In this document: piece after piece, positions 7,192 through 15,901 of the stretch | How the letters are laid out: each line of letters starts with the position of its first letter | Numbering within the stretch: position 1 is the stretch's first letter | NCBI RefSeq assembly: GCF_002795245.1 | Contig: NZ_PGVG01000059.1 | Location: 1-32,396, forward strand | DNA length: 32,396 nt | Reading direction: 5' to 3' | From: Bradyrhizobium forestalis | GTDB lineage: Bacteria > Pseudomonadota > Alphaproteobacteria > Rhizobiales > Xanthobacteraceae | Notes under the pieces: model-generated | Databases searched by the model: none | Seen by the model: only the letters and a program-made list of their open reading frames with translations | What the model was told of the DNA's origin: nothing | Translations under genes and position numbers: made by a program

Positions 7192-7207
7192 TGGCACGGA
7201 TCATGCT
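7192..7207 (+). promoter_or_regulatory. Candidate sigma54 (-24/-12) promoter
   Basis: TGGCACGGATCATGCT matches TGGCACG-N4-TTGCW at all but one specified position, with exact GG/GC spacing. It lies 45 bp upstream of the cyclic-nucleotide-binding-domain gene, leaving an untranslated leader of about 35 nt with a GGGAG ribosome site. Confidence 0.5.
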
Positions 7208-7252
7208 CTAGTCTCCTGCGATGGGTGTCCGCAGCAATGGGAGCATTCTGCG

Positions 7253-7738
7253 ATGCGCGCGGTCCTGGATTATTGCACCGGCGGAACGGAGCGGCAGCTT
7301 GCTGCCGGCACGATCGTCGTCGCCGAGGGTGGCACCACCGGCCATCTCTACGTGCTGATGCAAGGCAAGCTCGAGGTGCTCAAGGGCGAGATGGTGGTCG
7401 CCACCGTCACCGAGCCCGGTGCGATGCTGGGAGAAATGTCCGTGCTGCTGGGCCAGCCACACACCGCAACCGTGCGGGCCTGCTCCGACGCGGTCGTCTA
7501 CGAGTTCGAGGATGCCGCCTCGTTCCTCGAGAAGGAGCCGGGCGTGGCCCTGCTGATCGCGAAAATGCTGGCGCAGCGGCTCAATGTCGCCAACACCTAC
7601 CTCGCCGATCTCAAGCGGCAATATGCCGGCCACGGCACGCATCTGGCCATGGTCGGCGAGGTGCTCCAGAGCATGATCAACCTGCCGCCGCTCGAGGTCT
7701 CGCCAGGCTCGGATCGGCAATCCGATCCAAGAATGTGA
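7253..7738 (+). CDS. Cyclic nucleotide-binding domain protein (no HTH)
   Basis: A 161-residue protein that is a single cNMP-binding beta-barrel: GTIVVAEGGTTGHLYVLMQGKLEVL, then PGAMLGEMSVLLGQPHTATVRA in the phosphate-binding-cassette position, followed by helices (LLIAKMLAQRLNVAN). There is no C-terminal helix-turn-helix, so it is not a Crp/Fnr regulator. The cassette has His where the phosphate-binding Arg usually precedes TA(T/S), so nucleotide binding may be altered or lost. Start chosen at ATG 7253 because GGGAG lies 9 bases upstream; the longer frame from 7184 would overlap the promoter-like sequence. Its 3' end overlaps the convergent metallophosphoesterase gene by 62 nt. Confidence 0.85.
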   Translation: MRAVLDYCTGGTERQLAAGTIVVAEGGTTGHLYVLMQGKLEVLKGEMVVATVTEPGAMLGEMSVLLGQPHTATVRACSDAVVYEFEDAASFLEKEPGVALLIAKMLAQRLNVANTYLADLKRQYAGHGTHLAMVGEVLQSMINLPPLEVSPGSDRQSDPRM

Positions 7739-8504
7739 GCCAGTCGGGCGGCGCCTCGATGGCAGCAGCGGGGCGCTTCAGCGGTGCACTCAGGTCGACC
7801 CACTGGGCCTCGCCGGCCGCAAGCCAGAACGCCTTGTCCGCACCGAGGTCCAGCACGATGTAAGTCGGCGGCCGGCCCGGTTGCAGGCCGGTGTTGAAGA
7901 CCCAGCTCTGGCCCAGCCGGTCGAACCACGAGCCGCCTGTGACGAACGGCGACTGGTGCACATGGCCCGAGATCACCATCGATGGCTGGTACCGCATGAT
8001 CCATTGCACCAGCTCGACATCGCCGAAGAAGCGCTTGCCGCTCCAGCTCGTCGGTGAATCCGCCGGCGGCGCATGATGGGCCCAGATCCAGCACTGCGGC
8101 CGACTGGCCGCGGCATCGCGCAGCTGCTCGATGAGGCGTTGCTTGACCAGCGGCCCGTCCCACCACGGGCACACCGTAAACATCGTATCGCCGATGCCGA
8201 GGCTGTCGCCGTCGCAGGCAATACCAAGCTCGCGCACCTCCGAGATCCAGCGCGAAATCTTCTCGCCCTCCGCATTGCGCTCGTCGAGGTCGTGATTGCC
8301 GGAGCAGAGGATCACGCGGGTCGTCGCGGCCAGCAGCGCGAGGTACTTCTTCACCACCACGATCTGGGCGCGAAAATCCACCATCGAGCCGATGTCGAGC
8401 GCGTCACCGGCGAAGATCACGAGGTCGAATTGAGGCGCCGCGCTGACCAGCCAGTCGAGCTGAGGCAGCGAATAGTGCAGGTCGGCTACGACCAGGCAGC
8501 GCAT
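7677..8504 (-). CDS. Calcineurin-like metallophosphoesterase
   Basis: A 275-residue phosphoesterase. Metal-binding motifs appear in order: ADLHYS (D8, H10), FAGDALD, CSGNHDLD, WAHHAPP and ISGHVHQ. These are the five blocks of the dimetal site of class III cyclic nucleotide phosphodiesterases and related enzymes. No signal peptide is present, so it is cytoplasmic. Substrate is unknown. It converges on, and overlaps by 62 nt, a cyclic-nucleotide-binding-domain gene, which makes a cNMP phosphodiesterase role (CpdA-like) worth considering, though gene proximity is weak evidence. The ribosome site before ATG 8504 is weak. Confidence 0.9.
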   Translation of the reverse strand: MRCLVVADLHYSLPQLDWLVSAAPQFDLVIFAGDALDIGSMVDFRAQIVVVKKYLALLAATTRVILCSGNHDLDERNAEGEKISRWISEVRELGIACDGDSLGIGDTMFTVCPWWDGPLVKQRLIEQLRDAAASRPQCWIWAHHAPPADSPTSWSGKRFFGDVELVQWIMRYQPSMVISGHVHQSPFVTGGSWFDRLGQSWVFNTGLQPGRPPTYIVLDLGADKAFWLAAGEAQWVDLSAPLKRPAAAIEAPPDWLTFLDRIADPSLARPRAAAG

Positions 8505-8662
8505 TGGAGAACCGTCCGCGAGAGATCGACAATGTCTGGGAATTCCAGGCGTCCTGAAGCAAGAAGCGGACCAGCATGGTCGCTCCTTCGCGTCATCATC
8601 GCAGGGCTGGACCGGTTCATTGAATTCTGATGTCGTGCCGCACCCTCAATGCGGATGTCGGC

Positions 8663-9349
8663 ATGATCCCCTTCAAGACCATTCGCGCCCGCGCCGAGAA
8701 GCGCAAGGGCGGGCCCAAGGCGCTGGAGAGACTGATGCCGGCCAAGCCGGACCTCAAGCGGCTGGCCAAGCTCGGCGACGACCGTATCCTCGCCGAAATG
8801 ACCAAGCGGGTGTTCTGCGCCGGATTTGCCTGGAGCGTGATCGATTCGAAATGGGACGGCTTCGAAGCCGCCTTCCTGCATTTCCAGCCCGCCAAGCTCA
8901 CCTTCCAGCCCGAAGATTATTGGGAGGGTCTGCTGCGCGATGTGCGCATCGTGCGCAACGGCGCCAAGATCATGTCGGTGCGGGACAACGCCGCCTTTGT
9001 GCAGGAGATCGCGAAGGAGCACGGCAGCTTCGGCAAGTTTCTGGCGAAGTGGCCGTCGTCCGACGAGATCGGCCTGCTCGATCTCCTTAACAAGCGCGGC
9101 AGCCGGCTAGGGGGCAACACCGGCCAGATGCTGCTGCGCTTCGTCGGCTGGGACGGTTTCGTGACGTCCAAGGACGTGGTGGCCTGCCTGCGCGATGCAG
9201 GTCTCGACCTTGCCGAAGAGGTCAAGTCGAAGGGTGATCTCGCCAAGGTGCAGGCGCAGTTCAACGCCTGGGCCGAGGAAACCGGCCTGCCCTACACCTA
9301 CCTGTCGCGCATCTGCGCGCTGTCGGTCGGCGAGAGCAGGAGCGAGTAG
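8663..9349 (+). CDS. DNA-3-methyladenine glycosylase I (Tag) family protein
   Basis: A 228-residue protein related to Tag-type base-excision glycosylases. It begins MIPFKTIRARAEKRKGG and contains MTKRVFCAGFAWSVIDSKW, FEAAF, RIVRNGAKIMSVRDNAAF, GGNTGQMLLRF and DVVACLRDAGLD, matching the helical glycosylase I family. The classic E. coli Tag zinc site (C4, H17, H175, C179) is not obvious; the N-terminus is different, so this is the diverged group seen in alphaproteobacteria. Expected role is removal of alkylated adenine in DNA repair, but activity is not assured. ATG 8663 is preferred over 8630 because the conserved region starts there; neither has a strong ribosome site. Confidence 0.82.
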   Translation: MIPFKTIRARAEKRKGGPKALERLMPAKPDLKRLAKLGDDRILAEMTKRVFCAGFAWSVIDSKWDGFEAAFLHFQPAKLTFQPEDYWEGLLRDVRIVRNGAKIMSVRDNAAFVQEIAKEHGSFGKFLAKWPSSDEIGLLDLLNKRGSRLGGNTGQMLLRFVGWDGFVTSKDVVACLRDAGLDLAEEVKSKGDLAKVQAQFNAWAEETGLPYTYLSRICALSVGESRSE

Positions 9350-9565
9350 CAGTTCCAGCTCGGCCGGCCGGTCCAATGATGTGCATCCTGTGGCGATCCC
9401 GTGCCATGAGCGCGGCAGATGCGACGCACGATCACGAAATACATTTCTCTGGAACATTTGTGCGCAGCACCCGTTCGGGAGGTTGAGCCAGGCGAACAGC
9501 AGCGCAGGGAACGCCCGCTCTGGCTCAACTCAATGAAACCCGACACGACAGAAACGGAGCAGCTC

Positions 9566-9859
9566 ATGAAGCTCACATCTGAACAGGTCAAGCAGACCAT
9601 CAACCAGCTCGGCGCTCAGGTGCTGCCCGACGAACATCCCGCGATGCCGCAGCTCAACAGCATGTTCGGCGAGCACACTTTCTTCGTCGACGAGATGGGC
9701 CTGAAGGTCCTCGAGCCCACGGGATCGCTTGGTAGCGACCGCCAGAGCGGCGAAGTCGTCAGCCTCGCCGATTGGGGCGATTCCGACCTGACGCGCCTGA
9801 TGGCGCATGAGCCCGAACCGACCGGCGTGATCGTGGTGTTCGAGCATATGAAGCATTGA
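9566..9859 (+). CDS. Conserved small hypothetical protein
   Basis: A 97-residue cytoplasmic protein: an N-terminal helix MKLTSEQVKQTINQLGAQVL, a middle with GEHTFFVDEMGLKVLEP that looks like two beta strands, and an acidic C-terminal half containing VVSLADWGDSDLTRLMAHEP and VIVVFEHMKH. No known domain recognised, though the alternation of predicted strands suggests a compact folded protein. The start at 9566 is chosen because ACGGAG lies 7 bases upstream; ATGs at 9533 and further upstream lack one. It stands alone, with about 215 bp of non-coding sequence before it and the flippase gene converging after it. Confidence 0.75.
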   Translation: MKLTSEQVKQTINQLGAQVLPDEHPAMPQLNSMFGEHTFFVDEMGLKVLEPTGSLGSDRQSGEVVSLADWGDSDLTRLMAHEPEPTGVIVVFEHMKH

Positions 9860-9986
9860 GCGGCCCCGAGCGGGTCGTCTTGAGACAGGTGCGCCACGGT
9901 CGGCGAAGCGCGGATCGCTCCCGTGGCGCACAGCGTTAGCAGCCTGGCCGCCTCGTTGTCTTCCAACGAGCTCCGTGGCGGTCGTG

Positions 9987-11459
9987 CTATCGGCCACAGA
10001 TGCATGCGTAGCGCCACATTTCTCCGCGACAGGCCGGAAACAGCGCGACGATCGTGAGCGAGGCCGCATATGAAAAGCAGAAGCAGGCTGCCAAATCGGG
10101 GATCCCTCCGATCGAACGCGCGAGCAGCCAGCGATGCAGCAGATACACCGTCACGACGGAAGCGAGGGCTCCGGCGAGATGAGGCCCGACCACTTTCACG
10201 AGGTCTCGATGACGCACCGGACCGCGTCGCCCGATCAGCCACCACAGGATGGGCGTGCGCACGCACTCGCTGATCGAATATGCGCTGGCGACGCCGATTG
10301 GTCCGAACGGCAGCCCGCATATGAAGGCGAGGATCGATGTTGAGACATTGAACAGGCCCCAGCGCATGTATTCCTTGGTGCGACCCTGGCTGAGGAAAAG
10401 CCAGTTGGCGGGGCTGTTGCTGGTCTGCAGCAAGCCGGCGATGCTGAGGGCAACGAAGATCGGCGCAGCCTCGCTCCATTGGCCGCCGAGCAGAGTTTCG
10501 ACAAGCGTGTCGGCGGACGCGATCATGAAGGCGACGCCAGGCAATACGAGGAGGAGCGCCGGCAGCACCGCGCGACGGAACGAATCCCGATAGCGCTCAG
10601 GCTCCTTCAGCAGGCCCGACAGCGTCGGCAGCATGATTCGCACCATCGGATTGCTGACTTGCTGAAGCGGAAACAGCAGCAGCCGGTAGGCGCGGTTATA
10701 CGCGCCAAGCGAGGCGGCCCCCCAGATTTTGCCGATCAGCACCCCGTCGGTGTTGCGGGAAAGGAATTCGGCAAGGTTGTAGCCGGTCACGCCGAGCCCG
10801 AAGTTCAGCATGTCGCGTGCAGCCCTGATCGAGCCGGGCCTCGACGGCAACCATCCCGAGCTCAGCCACGCGCCGCCTGCGAGCACCAGACCTGATGTCA
10901 GGCTTCCGGCGAGGATGGCCCAATAGCTGTGATGGACGTATGCGACCACGGCCGAGGTCAGTAATCCAGTCAATGCGGCCGCGGATTCCAGGCCTGCCAG
11001 CGTCCAGAATCTCATCTGGCGTGTCAGCAACGACAGATGCTGGACGTCAGCACCGCTGAGCAGCAACGTGACGCTCATACCCGATGTCAGTGGGGCGAGA
11101 TTCGGCACGCTGTAGAACCTGGCGACAAGTGGCGATAGCGCGACCTGGGTGATCGCCAGCAGCGCGCCGACCGAGAGGTTCACCCAGAACAGCGCACTCA
11201 GTTCGTTGTGCGTCAACTCGTCCTTCTGCACGGTCGCGTGTCCAAGACCGAGATCCTGGAATAGCACCGCGAAGGCGAGCACCGGCGAAGCCATGGCATA
11301 AGTACCAAAGTCGACTGGCGTCAGCAGGCGCGAGAGCAGGATCACAGATCCGGTCTGCGTCGCAACACGCACGACCTGAGTGACGATCGCAGCGAGCGCA
11401 CCTTTCCGTACGTTCCGGGACTGTTCGTCCTCGGAGAGACGCATGTTGAGTTGAGTCAC
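9987..11459 (-). CDS. Polysaccharide flippase (Wzx/MOP superfamily)
   Basis: A 490-residue inner-membrane protein with about 12-14 hydrophobic segments. The N-terminal region NVRKGALAAIVTQVVRVATQTGSVILLSRLLTP followed by DFGTYAMASPVLAFAVLFQDLGLGHATVQ is typical of O-antigen and exopolysaccharide translocases (MOP exporter superfamily, MATE-like). SRNTDGVLIGKIWGAASLGAYNRAYRLLLFP is the conserved mid-protein block. Such proteins move lipid-linked oligosaccharide to the periplasmic face. No glycosyltransferase or polymerase gene is adjacent, which is unusual for a wzx. Start is GTG 11459 with AGGAG six bases upstream. Confidence 0.92.
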   Translation of the reverse strand: MTQLNMRLSEDEQSRNVRKGALAAIVTQVVRVATQTGSVILLSRLLTPVDFGTYAMASPVLAFAVLFQDLGLGHATVQKDELTHNELSALFWVNLSVGALLAITQVALSPLVARFYSVPNLAPLTSGMSVTLLLSGADVQHLSLLTRQMRFWTLAGLESAAALTGLLTSAVVAYVHHSYWAILAGSLTSGLVLAGGAWLSSGWLPSRPGSIRAARDMLNFGLGVTGYNLAEFLSRNTDGVLIGKIWGAASLGAYNRAYRLLLFPLQQVSNPMVRIMLPTLSGLLKEPERYRDSFRRAVLPALLLVLPGVAFMIASADTLVETLLGGQWSEAAPIFVALSIAGLLQTSNSPANWLFLSQGRTKEYMRWGLFNVSTSILAFICGLPFGPIGVASAYSISECVRTPILWWLIGRRGPVRHRDLVKVVGPHLAGALASVVTVYLLHRWLLARSIGGIPDLAACFCFSYAASLTIVALFPACRGEMWRYACICGR

Positions 11460-11783
11460 GATCAGCTCCTCGAGCGGCGAACAACGAAAGCTTCAGGCGC
11501 AGTTCGAAAGCGAGACGGTGAATCCAATGACAATTGATCTCTTCGATTTCATGCGAGGCGCGTGAGCAACGTCGCGAAACGCCGACGACTATCCGTCAGT
11601 ACGTGTCATTTGAATGGCGCGAGCAAATTGCATGCGCAAAAAACTTTGCGTCGATCGCGCTCGAACGAAAAGCAATGAATGCATCTTGCTCAAGACGGCG
11701 CGTCGAATTGAAATCGAGGTTGCTCTGTCAGGTTCATGTCAGGCACTGCCTCGAAGATCGACACTGAACCGCTCGCAATAGTG
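11460..11783. other. Intergenic region, lower GC
   Basis: About 320 bp upstream of the flippase gene and downstream of the histidine kinase gene. It is visibly richer in A and T than its surroundings, particularly 11520-11760. Short open frames here lack ribosome sites and protein character. I see no convincing terminator or promoter pair. Confidence 0.6.
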
Positions 11784-13229
11784 TCAAACCTCGAGTCTTC
11801 GCGGTTCTCTTGCAACGGGTTCTTCAACGGGAATTTCGATGGCGATCTGAGTTCCCGGACCCGCCTTGCGCTCAAGCCGCAAGCGCCCGTTGAGCGACGA
11901 GGCAACCAAGTTGAACGCGATGTGGAGCCCCAGGCCGGCGTTGCCCCGCTCCCGACTGGTCGTCACGAACGGATCGAAGACATGAGCCTGCAATTCGTCG
12001 GGGATTCCGACGCCTTCGTCGGCGCAGACCAGGCGGACCGATTTCGGGTCCGGTTGGCTCACCGTGACGACAAACCGGCCACCTCTCTTGTCAGGATAGG
12101 CATGCGCTGCGGTATTGAGGGCGAGATTGCTGATCACCTGAGCAAGCGCTCCGGGGTAGCTGTTGAGCTTGATTCCCGCCGGACATTGGACCTCGACCGT
12201 CAGGCCATGATGCGACAGCAATGGCCCGAGCTTGGACGTCAGCTCCGACAGCCAGTCCCTGAGCTCGAAACTGCGCCGGTCCTCATCGGCTTGATGGACG
12301 GCGACCTGCCTGAAGCTGTGCACCATCTCGGATGCGCGGTGCAGATTGTCGAAGGTCAGATCGATCCCCTGCTTGAGCCTGTCAATGCCCTTGGTGAGAT
12401 CGGAGCGCCGGACCGATGCTCCGCCCAAGGCGTCGGCCATCGTTTGCAGATCAGCCTGCATGGCCGTCGAGGTCGTCAAGGCGAGGCCGAGCGGGGTGCT
12501 GACCTCGTGAGCGACACCTGCCACCAAACGTCCGAGCGAGGCGAGCTTTTCCGCCTGCACGAGGTGCTCCTGGGTCGCGCGCAGATCGCGCAGCGATTTC
12601 TCCGAGCGTTCTTTCTCGCGCTGCAGCGCCTCGGATGTCCGGAATTGCTTTCGCGCCCGGTACTCGCGCGCAGCCACGGCGTAGAGCGATAGCGCGTAAG
12701 CGTTGCCGACGAGCGAATGGTTGATGAACCTCAGGCCCGCAGGCATCGTCGACGCGAACGACTCGGCGACCAGCAGCGCAACCCACGAGAGCAAACAGAA
12801 AATCGCCAGCGAGCCGATCCGCAAGGGCAGCATGGTCGAGACGAACAGGATGATCATCATCATGCCGGGCGCGGCAAAGGTGAAGCCCGACGGCAGCACG
12901 AGGTAGATGCTGGGCAGGATGCAGCCGGGGATGACGCAATAGACGAGGAAAATCGTCTCTGCCCATGGCTTCATCCAGCGCCGGGACAGCAGCGCGGTCA
13001 GCGGGAGCAGGATGAACACGGCGGTACCACCGCGGATTGCGAGCGTGGTCGGCACGACTTCGGGGTAGAGCACCCAATCCCAGAGCGTGTAGCCGGCATA
13101 GGTGGCGGCGCCGAGCAGCATCGCGATCTGGGTCCATCCGAGACTGCCCCGGACATATTGGTCGACAAACCGGTGCTCCTCGATGCGGTCTTCGAAGCGC
13201 AGTCCGAGGCGTATCAATAAGGCAAGCAT
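11784..13229 (-). CDS. Membrane sensor histidine kinase
   Basis: A 481-residue kinase. Residues about 30-190 contain six hydrophobic segments with very short loops, so the sensor is membrane-embedded rather than periplasmic. A coiled-coil linker (ARKQFRTSEALQREKERSEKSLRDLRATQEHLVQAEK) leads to the H-box LASLGRLVAGVAHEVSTPLG, with the phospho-acceptor His near residue 239. The ATP domain has an N-box (SNLALNTAAHAY, about 365-377), G1 (DEGVGI, about 402), F (FDPFVTT) and G2 (GNAGLGLHI, about 430), all intact. No response-regulator gene lies next to it, so it is an orphan. Signal unknown. The ribosome site GAGATGGA before ATG 13229 is modest. Confidence 0.92.
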   Translation of the reverse strand: MLALLIRLGLRFEDRIEEHRFVDQYVRGSLGWTQIAMLLGAATYAGYTLWDWVLYPEVVPTTLAIRGGTAVFILLPLTALLSRRWMKPWAETIFLVYCVIPGCILPSIYLVLPSGFTFAAPGMMMIILFVSTMLPLRIGSLAIFCLLSWVALLVAESFASTMPAGLRFINHSLVGNAYALSLYAVAAREYRARKQFRTSEALQREKERSEKSLRDLRATQEHLVQAEKLASLGRLVAGVAHEVSTPLGLALTTSTAMQADLQTMADALGGASVRRSDLTKGIDRLKQGIDLTFDNLHRASEMVHSFRQVAVHQADEDRRSFELRDWLSELTSKLGPLLSHHGLTVEVQCPAGIKLNSYPGALAQVISNLALNTAAHAYPDKRGGRFVVTVSQPDPKSVRLVCADEGVGIPDELQAHVFDPFVTTSRERGNAGLGLHIAFNLVASSLNGRLRLERKAGPGTQIAIEIPVEEPVAREPRRLEV

Positions 13230-13309
13230 TCCATCTCAATCGCGAAAAGGCGTGTTTCGTGTCTCTACGACAGGTTTGGAGCCGCGTCGCGGATAAAGAT
13301 GCCGCGTTC

Positions 13310-13328
13310 GCTGAAGGGGGCCTTCAGC
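13310..13328. terminator. Hairpin after dinB, possible terminator
   Basis: Perfect 8-bp stem GCTGAAGG / CCTTCAGC with a GGG loop, directly beyond the dinB stop codon (minus strand). There is no T run, so if it terminates transcription it would need a protein factor; it could simply stabilise the transcript end. Confidence 0.35.
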
Positions 13329-13332
13329 CCGT

Positions 13333-14433
13333 TCAGATGCCCAACGTCAGCTGCGGCTCCGCATCGTCCCCGAGCTGGAGGGACGACAGCGAGATCCCCA
13401 GCAGCCGGACGCGCTTGGGCAGCGGCATCTCGGCTTCGAGCAGGCCGCAGGCCAGCCGCTCCAGATCGTCCCGCCCCGCAACGGCTGCCGCGACGGACCT
13501 GCTGCGCGTGATGATCTCGAAGTCGGCGAACTTGATCTTCAGGGTCACGGTGCGGCCCCGGTTGCCGGTCGCCTCGCAGTGGCGCCAGACCTTGTCGACG
13601 AGAGGCCGGAGCTCGGCGACCAGCGCGTCGAACGCGTCGAGGTCAATTGAGAACGTGTTCTCCGCGCCGACGGATTTGCGGATCCGGTTGGCCCGCACCG
13701 GCCGCTCATCGACACCGCGCGAGATCCAATAATAGTACGCGCCCGACTTGCCGAAAGTCGCATTCATGAACTCCAGCGTCTGGTTGCGGATGTCGAGACC
13801 GGTGAACAGGCCGAGCGCGTTCATCTTCGCAGCTGTCGCCGGACCGATGCCATGGAACTTGCCGACAGGCAGCGTCTCGACGAAGGCCGGTCCCATCTCC
13901 GGCGAGATCACGAACTGACCATTGGGCTTGCGATGATCGGAGGCGAGCTTGGCCAGAAACTTGTTGTAGGAGATGCCCGCCGATGCGTTGAGGCCGGTCT
14001 CGGCCTTGATCTTCGCGCGGATCTTCAGCGCGATGTCCCGCGCCAGCGGGATGCCTTGCAGGTTCTCGGTCACGTCGAGATAGGCTTCATCCAGCGACAA
14101 CGGCTCGATGATGGGCGTGTGCTCGGCAAAGATGTCGCGGATCTGCCCGGAGATCGCCTTGTAGACCTCGAAGCGCGGCTTGACGAAGATCAGATCGGGG
14201 CACTGCCGCTTCGCTGTCACCGACGGCATGGCGGAGCGAACGCCGAACTTGCGGGCCTCGTAGCTGGCGGCCGCGACGACGCCGCGTTCCGCGGAGCCTC
14301 CGACCGCGACCGGCTTGCCGCGCAGCTCCGGATTGTCGCGCTGCTCCACCGACGCATAGAAGGCATCCATGTCGATATGGATGATCTTGCGCACCGGCGC
14401 CGCCTTGCCGGTCACCGTGTCGAATTCGCTCAT
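13333..14433 (-). CDS. dinB: DNA polymerase IV (Y-family)
   Basis: A 366-residue translesion polymerase. Catalytic blocks are intact: KIIHIDMDAFYASVEQRDNP near the N-terminus (first metal-binding Asp), YEARKFGVRSAMP with the YxxR nucleotide-binding motif, and PLSLDEAYLDVT (the DE pair). The helix-hairpin-helix GIGPATAAKMNALG follows and the little-finger domain ends in PQLTLGI, a candidate beta-clamp-binding peptide. Length is normal. It lets replication pass damaged bases at a cost in fidelity. Start at ATG 14433 is preferred to an upstream TTG at 14448. No canonical alphaproteobacterial LexA box is seen upstream. Confidence 0.95.
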   Translation of the reverse strand: MSEFDTVTGKAAPVRKIIHIDMDAFYASVEQRDNPELRGKPVAVGGSAERGVVAAASYEARKFGVRSAMPSVTAKRQCPDLIFVKPRFEVYKAISGQIRDIFAEHTPIIEPLSLDEAYLDVTENLQGIPLARDIALKIRAKIKAETGLNASAGISYNKFLAKLASDHRKPNGQFVISPEMGPAFVETLPVGKFHGIGPATAAKMNALGLFTGLDIRNQTLEFMNATFGKSGAYYYWISRGVDERPVRANRIRKSVGAENTFSIDLDAFDALVAELRPLVDKVWRHCEATGNRGRTVTLKIKFADFEIITRSRSVAAAVAGRDDLERLACGLLEAEMPLPKRVRLLGISLSSLQLGDDAEPQLTLGI

Positions 14434-14647
14434 GGCAAGATGATACAATCGCGCAAGCAGAAGCGCGAGGTGCTGGATGGGTCAGCTGTCGTTGTTCGCC
14501 GTCGGGTCGCGTTTGCCGGCGTGCTCAATGCGGCCATCTGGCGTTTGAATTGAGGCGCTCAGCTCAGCGTTCATCAAAGATGAATCTCAGCCTTGTGAGT
14601 GGCAAGCCCGGGCATGCGACCTAATATGAGCCTGCGGAGGAGAGCCT

Positions 14648-14857
14648 ATGCAATACAGCTCCGAGCTCATTCAGACCATGCGTCAGGCCCTGGAAACCGT
14701 GATGGCGAGCGTGCCGGCGGATCAGTCGGTCTTCGGCCTGAAAGCAGCCGTCGCCGAATGCATCCTGAAGGCCGCCGCGCATGGGCATACGTCGTATGAC
14801 GGACTGGTGACGGCCGCCACCGATCAGGTCCAGGCAATCATCTCGATGCTGACGTGA
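14648..14857 (+). CDS. Small conserved hypothetical protein
   Basis: A 69-residue, mostly helical protein (YSSELIQTMRQALETVMA; SVFGLKAAVAECILKAAAHG; TAATDQVQAIISML). A strong ribosome site, GGAGGAGAG (14636-14644), sits 3 bases before the ATG, which argues for real translation. No family with known function recognised. It lies between dinB and the LysR gene, transcribed away from dinB. Confidence 0.75.
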   Translation: MQYSSELIQTMRQALETVMASVPADQSVFGLKAAVAECILKAAAHGHTSYDGLVTAATDQVQAIISMLT

Positions 14858-15005
14858 GTGGCGGCGTCAAAACCGTGGCAAGAGTGCGCGCCAAGGCAGA
14901 TGAAGATGGACGCTGCTGTTTCGCCGTGGCGCTGTGAGATTGCCTCCTGCGATGCGCTGCCGCGCGCAAGACCGCGTGGCCACTCGTTTCCATGCAATGC
15001 CTGGT

Positions 15006-15887
15006 TTAAGGATGCAAGTGCAATCGCTTCACGCTCGCTACTGCGAAAGTGATGAACCGTTTGACACGTGTTGCCACGAATTTCTGTGCAGGGTAAGCGA
15101 AATACAGTCCGGTCAGGGGCGAGCGCAGAGCTGGCAACACGCGCACCAGCCGCTGTTGGTTTGCGAAAAAGGCAGGCAGGAATCCGATCCCGAGTCCCAT
15201 GCCGACAAAGGTTCTGACTGTTAACAGGTCATCGCAGATCAGGTCGCCCGACAGATCGACGCTGACCTTCCGGTTTCCCATCAGCATGGGCAAGGGACGG
15301 GCCCAAGGCTTGCCGAATCCAATCAGGTCGTGGTGCTTGAGATCATCCACGTCAATAGGGACGCCACGTCGGTCAAGATAGTGTTGGCTTGCAAACAGTC
15401 CCGACGGGCCCGTTACAAAAGATCTGGTCACGACACTCGAATCGCGTAGCGGACCGACGCGGATGGCGAGATCGACGCCTTCTGTGATCATGTCGACAAC
15501 CCGGTCCGTGACGATCAGCTCGATTTTCACCATCGGGAACGATTCGCGAAACGTGCTGATGATGGGCGGCAGCAGGCTTTGCGCGATATCGACGGCCGCT
15601 GTGAGCCGAAGTAGACCGCTCAGGCTTCCCGCCTCCGACGTAATCGCGACCTCGGCTGCCTCGATCTCACGAAGTCCTGCGCGGCACCGTTCAAAATAGG
15701 CCTGGCCCGCTGGCGTGACGCGGAGCGTGCGGGTCGTACGCTGGATCAGGCTGATGCCGAGGCGCCGCTCGAGCGCCGCCACCTTTGCGCTTACTGTGCT
15801 GGCGGGCATGCGGAGCCTTCGGGAAGCGCCGGCAAAACTGCCGGCCTCCAGCACCTGGACGAAGACACTGATCTCATCGATGCGCAT
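15006..15887 (-). CDS. LysR-family transcriptional regulator
   Basis: A 293-residue LysR protein. The N-terminal helix-turn-helix reads MRIDEISVFVQVLEAGSFAGASRRLRMPASTVSAKVAALE, typical of the family, with LGISLIQRTTRTLRVTPAGQAYF following. Residues about 90-290 form the periplasmic-binding-like effector domain (SGLLRLTAAVDIAQSLLPPIISTF, DLAIRVGPLRDSSVV, GLGIGFLPAFFA). The effector is unknown. It is divergent from a VOC protein gene, with a palindrome between them, which is the usual arrangement for a LysR regulator and its target. Confidence 0.93.
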   Translation of the reverse strand: MRIDEISVFVQVLEAGSFAGASRRLRMPASTVSAKVAALERRLGISLIQRTTRTLRVTPAGQAYFERCRAGLREIEAAEVAITSEAGSLSGLLRLTAAVDIAQSLLPPIISTFRESFPMVKIELIVTDRVVDMITEGVDLAIRVGPLRDSSVVTRSFVTGPSGLFASQHYLDRRGVPIDVDDLKHHDLIGFGKPWARPLPMLMGNRKVSVDLSGDLICDDLLTVRTFVGMGLGIGFLPAFFANQQRLVRVLPALRSPLTGLYFAYPAQKFVATRVKRFITFAVASVKRLHLHP

Positions 15888-15901
15888 GCAGGGCTATTAT
15901 G

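Noticed and set aside
14494..14508. GTTC-N7-GGTC upstream of dinB as a LexA (SOS) box
   Set aside because: The alphaproteobacterial consensus is GTTC-N7-GTTC; one half differs and such partial matches are common by chance.
14601..14620. GGCAAGCCCGGGCATG fragment resembling the repeat at 123-195
   Set aside because: Only one short arm is present and no inverted partner is seen, so it is too short to call a repeat copy.
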